Assembly: GCA_029777225.1 (NCBI GenBank)
Contig: JAKOSR010000094.1
Coordinates: 1 to 11,851 of the forward strand
From: Chloroflexota bacterium
GTDB lineage: Bacteria; Chloroflexota; Anaerolineae; Anaerolineales; Anaerolineaceae
Reading direction: 5' to 3'
DNA: 11,851 nucleotides
A model generated the notes under the pieces. It had not been told where the DNA came from and searched no databases. It worked only from the letters and a program-made list of their open reading frames with translations. Below are positions 1 to 8,600 of the stretch, one piece after another. Numbering within the stretch: the first letter of the stretch is position 1; each line of letters opens with the position of its first letter. The translations under genes were made by a program, and so were the position numbers.

Positions 1-2
1 CA

Positions 3-1157
3 TTCGGGTCCTTGGAGCCAGGCTTACTGGAAAACTTCCTGAAGATGTTCGCCAATTCCGGCCTGCTTTACCAGCAAAATGATCGCTATTTTTGGCTCGG
101 CGAGCAATTTCCCGCGGCGGAAGTCTCCCTGAGAAGCAGTACACCAAGCAGGATTTCGCTCAAGAGCACCACGGACGAGGGTGAGGAATTAATCGGGGAA
201 ATCGATGCGGGCAGCGCGGCCTGGTTGGTTCATCCCGAAGCCGTGTACCTGCACGAGGCAGAGACCTACACTGTAAAGGACCTCGACCTGGAGCATGGCC
301 TCTGCCTGCTTGAAAAAGGGCAGACGGATTACTACACCATGCCCACGCTGGAAACAACCATCGAAAACTTCGCGTCGCATCAAGGGGAAGTCTTTGGCAC
401 ATTCAGCCGGGACTTTGGCGACCTGCGGTTGCGGATTGAGGTGACTGGTTATCGCAAGCTGCGCTGGCTGACGAATGAAACCATCGGCAATGGCACAGTC
501 TCCCTCCCACCGCGTTACCTGGAAACCCAGGGAGCCTGGTTTGGCATCCAGTCCAACCTGGTCCAGGATTTGAAAGCTGTGGACCTTTGGAGCGGATTGC
601 CCAATAATTACGGTCCGCTTTGGCCTAACCTGAGAAAAAAGATATTGGAGCGGGACGGCTTCAGATGTCGGGGATGCGGAGGTTTGTTTGATCCCTCCAA
701 ACTGCATGTTCACCACATCAAACCTTTCAAAACATTTACGAATCCGGAGCAGGCCAACATGCCTTCCAACCTGGTGACGCTCTGTCCGTCCTGCCATCAA
801 ATGGCGGAGGAGAGTGTACGTGTGCGCAGTGGCTTGGCAGGCGCTTGTAATGCCCTGCGCAACCTGGCACCCTTGCTGGTGATGTGCGATCGCGAAGACC
901 TGGCGGTGCTTTCCGACCCAAAATCGCCACTTACGGGCGGTCTGCCAACCATCCTGGTGTATGACAGCGCGCCTGGGGGCATGGGCCTGAGCCAAAAACT
1001 GTACGAGACTCACGGGGCCTGGATTAGGCACGCTGCAGAGATGATAACGGAATGCCCCTGCCAAGACGGCTGCCCGGCCTGCGTCGGTCCTATTGGCGAG
1101 GAAGGTTTTGGCGGGAAGGCTGAAGCGCTGGCGCTGCTACTGGGAATGGGGAACTGA
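3..1157 (+). CDS. mrfA: MrfA/YprA-type DExH helicase, C-terminal part with DUF1998 and an HNH insertion (5' end off window)
   Basis: This is the C-terminal portion of a DNA-repair helicase; the reading frame is open to the left edge, so the motor domains and true start lie outside, and the TTG at 12 should not be taken as the start. Numbering residues from that TTG, about 35-185 is the conserved region linking the helicase core to DUF1998. DUF1998 then shows the blocks GLAGACNALRNLAPLL (274-289), YDSAPGGMG (317-325) and a four-Cys zinc site, CPCQDGCPAC (C348, C350, C354, C357). Between about 190 and 272 sits an HNH domain that the usual family layout lacks. In B. subtilis, MrfA is a 3'-5' helicase that works with the exonuclease MrfB in repair of mitomycin C lesions. 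The mrfB homologue follows with a one-base overlap (TGATG), which supports the assignment. The family call is firm; the specific mitomycin role is inference. Confidence 0.88.
   Translation, partial: FGSLEPGLLENFLKMFANSGLLYQQNDRYFWLGEQFPAAEVSLRSSTPSRISLKSTTDEGEELIGEIDAGSAAWLVHPEAVYLHEAETYTVKDLDLEHGLCLLEKGQTDYYTMPTLETTIENFASHQGEVFGTFSRDFGDLRLRIEVTGYRKLRWLTNETIGNGTVSLPPRYLETQGAWFGIQSNLVQDLKAVDLWSGLPNNYGPLWPNLRKKILERDGFRCRGCGGLFDPSKLHVHHIKPFKTFTNPEQANMPSNLVTLCPSCHQMAEESVRVRSGLAGACNALRNLAPLLVMCDREDLAVLSDPKSPLTGGLPTILVYDSAPGGMGLSQKLYETHGAWIRHAAEMITECPCQDGCPACVGPIGEEGFGGKAEALALLLGMGN
579..830 (+). other. HNH (beta-beta-alpha-metal) nuclease domain inserted in DUF1998
   Basis: The segment has two CxxC pairs (C219/C222 and C258/C261, numbered from the TTG at 12) that would hold a structural zinc. 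Between and after them lie the HNH signature residues: HVHH at 232-235, Asn253 in SNLVTLCPSC, and His262 right after the last cysteine. The lead-in LRKKILERDGFRC is typical of stand-alone HNH endonucleases. All the usual catalytic positions are therefore present. DUF1998 resumes immediately afterwards at GLAGACNALRN, so this is an in-frame insertion rather than a C-terminal fusion. Nuclease activity is inferred; a purely DNA-binding role is possible. Confidence 0.85.
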
Positions 1158-2386
1158 TGGACTGGGAATCCCTCACGGAAAAACTGCGAAATATGGGGGT
1201 CCGGCTAGGCATGGACGGCTCCCCACAAGGACAAGTCCCTAAAAAGCGACCGGTCGAAACCATCATTGCGGGTAGAGAACTGGACACGATTTTTGGCCCG
1301 GTTTTTTCAGCGGAAACCCGGATGGACATGGCTTACCTGCACGGTAAATCCAAATTGCTGCCGGCTTGGGGCTGGTCGCGCCTGGCGGAATATTCAAGGC
1401 ACCCCCAGTTGGGCAGCGCAGATATGCAAAACTTCATATTCCTGGACACGGAGACCACGGGCCTTTCCGGTGGCACTGGGACCATGGCTTTTATGGTTGG
1501 AGCCGCCCGCTTTGAGCAAAACACGCTGCATCTGGAACAATTTTTCCTGCGCAATCCAGCCGAGGAAGCAGCCATGCTTGCAGCCTTGGAACGCTTTTGT
1601 GATGGCATGGAGGCGGTTGTCACCTATAATGGAAAAGCGTTTGACATTCCTATCCTTAACACCAGGTATATTCTTCAATCCTTTATCAGCCCATTCGAAG
1701 ACTTGCCTCATTTTGACCTGCTCGCGCTCACACGGCGGATTTGGAAAGCACGCCTGGAAAGGTGCAATCTCGGGGTGATTGAGAAGGAAATCTTAGGCTT
1801 GATACGCAGCGAGACCGATATTCCCGGTTACCTGGTGCCGGAGTACTATCGCGACTACTTGCAAACTGGCGATGCTGAACCCCTTAAGGGCATTTTTTAC
1901 CACAACCAGCAGGATGTCGTCAGCCTGGCAGCCTTGTTCGCGATTTTGGCGGATTTGTTGGAAGAGCCCTCCAACTGGGAGAATAACTCCATTAAAGATT
2001 TCATTTCCTTGGGGTCTGTGATGGAAAAATTGGGAAATAAAACCATTGCCTCTGAGTTGTACCAAAAAGGTTTGAGCCTTGGCGGGGATGACAAACGCGA
2101 TTTGGTAAAAGCATTCTTGCTGCAAGGCAACATGGCCAAAAAGCAAGGGGATTGGTCTGTAGCCCAAGCCTGCTGGGAAGAAGCTGCAAGGCTTGGCTCG
2201 TCCGAAGCCATGATCGACCTGGCAAAATTTTATGAACACGTCGCCAAGGATTACCAAAAGGCAATTGATTACGCCCAGCTCAGTATACAGGCAAGCAGCC
2301 AGGATGCAGCCTTGTCATTGCAGAGACCGGAAAATATCCAGGCGACTCGGCGTAGGGTGGCGAGATTAGTAGAAAAGAAAAAGTAA
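1157..2386 (+). CDS. mrfB: MrfB/YprB-type DEDDh 3'-5' exonuclease with TPR-like tail
   Basis: The product is a DnaQ-like (RNase H fold) exonuclease of 409 residues, close to the B. subtilis MrfB length. The DEDDh residues are all visible: D97 and E99 in FLDTETTGL (Exo I), D163 in YNGKAFDIPIL (Exo II), and H249 with D253 in YHNQQDVVSL (Exo III). The short H-x3-D spacing fits the YprB subfamily better than classical DnaQ (H-x4-D). The stretch GGTGTMAFMVGAA after Exo I is also typical of YprB. Residues about 281-380 are helical pairs resembling TPRs (for example ASELYQKGLSLGG and AQACWEEAARLG), probably for partner binding. The ATG shares one base with the TGA of the helicase gene and has a GGGGA just upstream, so translation is likely coupled. 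It is expected to degrade a damaged strand exposed by the helicase. No clear terminator follows the gene. Confidence 0.9.
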   Translation: MDWESLTEKLRNMGVRLGMDGSPQGQVPKKRPVETIIAGRELDTIFGPVFSAETRMDMAYLHGKSKLLPAWGWSRLAEYSRHPQLGSADMQNFIFLDTETTGLSGGTGTMAFMVGAARFEQNTLHLEQFFLRNPAEEAAMLAALERFCDGMEAVVTYNGKAFDIPILNTRYILQSFISPFEDLPHFDLLALTRRIWKARLERCNLGVIEKEILGLIRSETDIPGYLVPEYYRDYLQTGDAEPLKGIFYHNQQDVVSLAALFAILADLLEEPSNWENNSIKDFISLGSVMEKLGNKTIASELYQKGLSLGGDDKRDLVKAFLLQGNMAKKQGDWSVAQACWEEAARLGSSEAMIDLAKFYEHVAKDYQKAIDYAQLSIQASSQDAALSLQRPENIQATRRRVARLVEKKK

Positions 2387-2432
2387 ATCTGAACAAGGTC
2401 GATTGGCCTGACCAGTAAAATGCAAAACATTA

Positions 2433-2461
2433 TTGACTCATTATTCATCTCAGTCTAAAAT
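2433..2461 (+). promoter_or_regulatory. Predicted sigma-70-type promoter for the protease gene
   Basis: TTGACT (2433-2438) and TAAAAT (2456-2461) each match five of six consensus bases and are separated by an ideal 17 bp. Transcription would begin near 2468. This is the best promoter-like pair between mrfB and the protease gene. It is predicted by eye only. Confidence 0.6.
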
Positions 2462-2498
2462 AGAGTTAGGTATATTTTCAACAAACCTTCATAAATAA

Positions 2499-2522
2499 CA
2501 ATCGCGCTTTTCTTAGCGATTG
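2499..2522. repeat. Inverted repeat (7-bp perfect stem, 10-nt loop) in the protease leader
   Basis: CAATCGC (2499-2505) and GCGATTG (2516-2522) are exact reverse complements around a T-rich 10-nt loop. No uridine run follows directly, so it is not a good + strand terminator. It would lie about 30 nt into the leader of the predicted protease transcript. It could be an mRNA stability element or operator, or a weak end for mrfB transcripts. Confidence 0.5.
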
Positions 2523-2698
2523 ATAGTGACCTCCAACCTAAAAATTCATTTCTTGTTTCTTTGTTTTTGAACAGGCACTTTCGCTGTTCTCCATCGCAAA
2601 ACTCACTCAGATAATTCTTGTAAGGAGGCTATTTGGCATAACTGTATTGATATGTTTTGGCGGAGAAAAATCGTTAACCACTAACAAAAGGAAGTGAC

Positions 2699-5600
2699 AT
2701 GAATAGGAAAATCTTACTTAAGTTGCTCTCAGTCACGCTTATCATCGGGTTAGTTGCTGGTTTTCTCACCCCAGGTCAAGCCTCGGCTGAACCAGCATCT
2801 CCCCAAGCCGCGGTAACAGTGGAAAACGCGGTCATGGATGAGATGAATAAATCCGGCAGCGCCACCTACTGGGTTGATTTTTCCGGTACGACTGATTTAT
2901 CGAAAGCCAGTAGCATGTCCTGGGCGGACAGAGGTTGGTTCGTTTACGACACCCTCAAGGCCGAAGCCGAGAAAACCCAGGCAAGCGTCTCCGCTTACCT
3001 TTCCAATGCGGGCGTCTCGTTCGAGTCGTTCTGGATAAAGAACACAATTCTTGTCAAGAATTCAGACAAAGTTGTCCTGAACGCCCTGCAATATCTCCCC
3101 AACGTCAAGGCAATCCGTGCCACGCATAGCTATATCCTTTATGAGCCTGAGAAGGACTCAAAGCTTATCGATATGGGCGGGAAGGGTGTTGAACCCAACA
3201 TCGCGCATGTTCTGGCTCCAGATGCTTGGGCACTCGGGTACACCGGCGAGGGTTTGGTCGTTTCCAGCATCGATACTGGCGTGCGCTACACCCACCAGGC
3301 CCTGGTGAACCAATACCGAGGCAACAATGGCGGTACGTTCACGCACGATTACAACTGGTTCGATCCTTATGGCAACTACACTGTGCCTACGGATGCCAAT
3401 GGCCATGGAACGCATACCATGGGTACCATGGTTGGCGATGACGGCGGCTCCAACCAAATTGGCATCGCCCCTGGCGCGCAATGGATGGCTTGCCGCGGCT
3501 GCAGTACCAGCAGCTGCACCGACACCGCCCTGCTCACCTGCGCCCAATTCATTGCTGCCCCAACAACTGTGGCCGGTACAAACCCCAACCCCAGCATGCG
3601 ACCTAATGTGGTCAACAATTCCTGGGGTGACTGCAGTACAAGTTATGACAATTGGTACCAGGATGTTGTGAATGCCTGGCAAGCCAGCGGTATTTACCCA
3701 GTGTTTTCCAATGGTAATGCCTCCAACTGTGGTTACTCAGCTCCTCCAGGGCTGAATACTGTTGGCAACCCGGCCCGGTATGGCAATGTGACTGGCGTTG
3801 GCTCTTCAGGCGAACAAAATGGCCAGTACGCTACGCACTCCAACTGGGGTCCCACTGATAATCCTGATACCATCAATCCTACCGATGGATTTGACCTGAT
3901 GAAACCGCAGGTGATTGCTCCAGGGGTGAGCATTCGCTCGTCGGTACCGACGAATGATTCATCGTATGAGGATGGATGGTCCGGTACCTCCATGTCTGCC
4001 CCTCACGTGACTGGGCTGGTCGCGTTGATGTGGCAGGCTGCGCCTTGCCTGGTTGGCGATTACGCGGTTACTGAGAACCTTATGGAAGCCTCAGCCACCG
4101 ACATAACCTACAATGACGGCTCATCAGCCACACCAACCGACTTCCCTAACTATGCGACTGGCTGGGGCGAAATAAACGCTTTGGCAGCCGTCCAGGCCGC
4201 GGCTGGGTTATGTGGGAATAGCATCCTCACCGGCACAGTAACCAGCGATTCCGCTGTACCTTTGGAAGGCGCCCGGATTGAGATTACGGGTGCCAGTCCA
4301 TCCAACCATCGGGTTGTAATGACGAATGCCAGCGGTGTCTATAGCGCCAACGTCAACGCGGACACCTACGCCATCACGGCGTCTTTAATTGGCTTCGAAT
4401 CCGCGTCAGTCACCGGTGTCGTTGTGGGTGATGGCGCTACGGTCACACAGGATTTCCAACTTGTGGAACTCCCCAACACCCTGATTACAGGCGTCGTTTA
4501 TGATGGCGGTATAGAGGGCACCTCAGAAGTGCATGGCATTCCCCTTGCCGCGCAACTGACCTTCTCAATGACAGGTTACTCCGAAACCGTTGAAACAAAC
4601 CCCCTGACCGGTGAATATGCGATTACGCTTTACCACGGCCAGGAGTACGATGTCAAAGTTGAAGCGATCCCCTCGGGCTACCTGATGCTGAACACCACTA
4701 TAACACCTTCGGATACGGACCCATACATCCAGGACTACACCCTTTACGTCAATAATGTAAGCTGCTCAGCACCCGGTTATGGTCCTGATTACGACCTCAT
4801 GTTCGACTTTGAGGGAAGCAACCAGGGCTTTATTTCTTCTGGCACTAATTCCTCCTGGGCCTGGGGTGATTTCACCAGCGGTCCGAATGCTGGACATAGC
4901 GGGACCAAGGGTATCGCCACGAATCCGGCTGGGAATTACAACGCGAGCGAGTTAAGCTACATGACCTCTGCGCCAATAAACTTAACTGCGGCGGGTACCA
5001 GCAATTCTGTGATCGAGTTCTGGCAGTGGCGACACATCGAAAGCGCTACCTTTGATAACGGCACTGTAGAAGTCACCAAAAATGGTGGGACAACATGGAC
5101 AGCCGTTTATGGTCCAATGGGGGGCGTAACTGATACAGCCTACAACAAGGTTCAAATCGTCCTTGACCCAAGTTACAACGTCTCCAACTTCCAGATGAGG
5201 TTCAAGTTTAAGAGCGATACCTCTGTGCAATACGAGGGTTGGTATATCGACGATATTGGGTTCTATACTTTTACGGTACCTCCTGCGACCCAGGTGTTTT
5301 CAACTAATTTTGACGCGGACAATGGTGGTTTTGTCGCGAGTGGCACCAACTCAACCTGGGCTTGGGGTGCTCCCACATCTGGACCAAACACGCCATACTC
5401 ACCACCAAATGTCTGGGCCACGAACCTCGCTGGTTATTACAATAACAGTGAAGAGTCTTACATCACATCACCGGTGATTGATCTGAGTGCCTATGCGGGC
5501 AACGCTCCCAGCATATCCTTTGCGCATTGGTATTCCAGCGAGAGCAACACTTATGATTATGGATCTGTGGAAGCAAGTAAAGATGGTGGAACCACCTGGG

Positions 5601-8600
5601 TCCCCATCCTCCAAAAATTTGGTACTTCTGTCAGCCCTTGGGCAATAAGGACCTTACCACTCGATCCATCCTATGCGGTGAGCAATTTCAAGCTTCGTTT
5701 CCATTTCCATAGTGACTCATCGGTAAACAGCTATTACGGCTGGTATATTGATGATGTCCGTGTCCTGGTTTCGGCACCTTACACGATCTCAGTCCCTTGC
5801 GTGGCGATTAATGGTGGTTACGTAGCCGGGCATGTGTATGATGAAAATTACCCGACGACCGTTCTGGCAGGAGCTTCTGTGGTTAGTGATACGGCTGGAG
5901 CTGTCACTGACGCAGACGGGTTGTACTGGATGTTCCAGAGGACGACTTCCGATCCAGAGGATGTAGTATTCACAGCCTCGCTGCCAAAATATGTGGACCG
6001 GAGCGATACAATCAGCGTCGCCCAGGATACTTTGAATATCCATGATTTCTTCCTGCCGGCAGGGATGTTGAGCACTAACCCAACTTCCCTGACCCGCACC
6101 ATCTTCCTGCATGATGATCCTGAGACCTCCATGTTGAATGTCATCAACAATGGCGGTGGTGCGGCGAATATCAGCCTGACCGAAAAGGACAAGGGCTTCA
6201 CGCCATTGGCACTGAACTTGCCGGCTTTCTCAGGTGAATTAGAAAAATCGGCTGTTCCCTCCTCCATAATGCGTGATCCAAACGCTCCTAAAGCGGCAGG
6301 AGAGAGCAGTCTGCTTCAAAACAAGGATTCCCTGGCAGCTACTTTGGCCACCCCACCTGCCTTCGCTGTCGATATTTACAACGACAATCTGGTTCATATA
6401 CCTGATCTGGCGACTCCTGGCATTTGGGAAACCATCGGATCTGTACCTACTGCGCTGTACGCTGGAGATTTCCTTGGCGATGATTTCAGTAAGATTTACG
6501 CCATTGATGATGCAAACACGTTTTACACGATAGACGTCGCGACTGGTACTCCCACGGTTATTGGAACAGTTACACCACCAAGTGGAGAGTCTATTACAGG
6601 CATATCCGGCGCTGATGGTTTCTTCTATGGTCTTTCAACAGCGTGCGGTGGCGGTTCCACGCTCTTCACATTGGATCCGGAGACTGGTGATATCTCGATT
6701 GTTGGAACGAACAGTATCGGATGTGGTATCGACCTTGCCTATGTACCCGACCAGGAAGCCATTTATGTGGTGGACCTGATTAACGACTCTACCTTCCGTG
6801 TGGATCCTGCTACTGCTGAAGCCACTGAATTGGGCTCCACTGGCGTGGCCGCTAACTACGCGCAAGGTATGGACTACGATGAGGAATCCGGTGTGCTTTA
6901 CTGGGCAGCCTATTCAACCTCAGCGGAACTCCGTGTCATTGACATGGAAACCGGGGCGAGCGCACTTATTGGCGCCTTCCCAACTGGAGAAGTGGATAGC
7001 TTCGCCATCCCAACTGGCGGCGGAGCCGATGTGCCATGGTTGAGTGAAGCTCCGGTGGAAGGTACTATTGCCGGACACACCACCCTGCCCATTGCGGTTA
7101 CGTTTGACGTTGCCACCATCGAACAGCCCGGCGATTACTTCGCTGAGCTGAAAGTAAAGCACGATACACCCTATGCTGTTGGCTCTATTCCGGTCACCTT
7201 GCACGTTATCCGTCCATTCAACTGGGGCAACTTCAAGGGTGATGTTGTCACTACTGAAAAGTGCGACCTCGATCCTCACCCGCTCGCGGACGCCACCATC
7301 AACTTTATCCAAGGTGGAATTGTGGTTGCTTCCACCACCACGGATGCCAACGGGCATTACAGCTACTCCCTGCTCACCGGTACCTACGACATCCAGCTGG
7401 TTTCGGCTGGGTATGTCACCAGGGTTGAGAGTAGCAAGTATCTAGGCCCAAGCATGGACATCGTGGTCGATTTCACCACCCGGCTTAATCAGCCCTGTTT
7501 GTCCGTTGAACCGATGGAACTCGCTTTCACTCAGCTCCCTGACGAAGTTCACGAGCAGCCACTGGTCTTTACGAACACCGGCGCGCATGAAGCTGTCTTC
7601 GACATCTCAGAGATTGCAGGTGTCGGACCCATCATTGATAGCGACATCGAACTGGTTCTGGATGACGGCTCGGCAGAAGATGGCATTGGGATTGGTGGAA
7701 CTTTGGAATTCATTTTCCTCAATCGCTTCACACCCGATCCGGAACTATTCCCCTTCAACCTCGATGCTGTCAAGGTCTATTGGGACAGCGCTAACGTAAG
7801 TGTTGGTGATGAATTCCAGATCGCGATCTATCAAAACACATCAGGTTCTGAAGATCCGGCCGTTGGCGCTGAACTACTCTACAAGAAAGCAGTTACAGCC
7901 AGTGTAATGGACGACTTTGAAACCTACATGCTCGATGAACCTGTTGCGTTGGAAGGCCCTGGCGACGTGCTGATTGGCGTTGTTGCCATGGAAGTTCCGG
8001 GCTCCAGCTATTTCCCGGCTGCCATCGACGAAACCGCTTCCCAAGGGCGATCCTGGGCTGGATGGTGGCTTGCCTCGCCGCCACCTGACGACTTAGTCTT
8101 ACCTCCTGATGACACCTGGATGCTCATTGATGATGCGGGCTACCCGGGCAACTGGCTTGTTCGTGGCCTTGGTTCAGCTGGGGCGACGGATATCATCTGG
8201 CTGACGGAAGATCCAATTGCTGGTGTTGTTCCACCTGATGGCGGAACCACCGAAGTAACCTTAACCTATGATTCCACCGGTTTGACTCCTGGCCGATACA
8301 CTGGCAAGCTGTCCATCGCGAATCAACCCGATCCCAAGATTGTCCTGCCTGTTACCCTGAACGTTTCGGCTCCCGCGAATTATGGATACTTAGGTGGAAC
8401 AGTGGAAGGTATGGAAGTCTGCAATGTAAACCCCACTGGTCTCAAGGGCGCGTTGGTTGACTTCGTACAAGACGGATCAGTCATCGCAAGTAGTGTCACA
8501 AAACTGGATGGCACATTCAAGATTGCCCTTCCGGCCGGCATATACGATATCGAAGTTACCGCCACAGGGTTTGAGCCAAAGACCAGGAGTGGAGTCGTGT

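Larger units (their letters stand above)
2387..2698 (+). other. 312-bp intergenic region with promoter and long leader of the protease gene
   Basis: There is no gene here. It contains a good promoter (2433-2461), a perfect 7-bp hairpin (2499-2522), a pyrimidine-rich stretch (about 2545-2570) and an AAGGAGG at 2622-2628. That AAGGAGG has no ATG or GTG at usable distance. CCTCC at 2530-2534 could pair with it. The Shine-Dalgarno sequence actually used by the downstream gene is AAGGAAG at 2688-2694, four bases before its ATG. From the predicted start near 2468 the leader would be about 230 nt, long for a bacterial mRNA. I do not recognise a known riboswitch or other RNA family in it. Confidence 0.7.

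Noticed and set aside
12..14. TTG as the start of the first gene
   Set aside because: The frame remains open to the left edge and the protein begins in the middle of a conserved helicase-associated region, so the true start lies upstream of the window.
189..1064. Long open frame of 291 codons on the - strand opposite the helicase gene
   Set aside because: It shows no recognisable domain, and the + strand in the same place encodes clearly conserved HNH and DUF1998 motifs; it is a shadow frame.
2397..2413. GGTC...GACC inverted repeat just after mrfB as a terminator
   Set aside because: The stem is only 4 bp and no T run follows.
2652..2684. Ten-residue upstream reading frame before the protease gene
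   Set aside because: It starts 23 nt after the AAGGAGG, too far for normal initiation, and its peptide has no attenuator-like run of residues.
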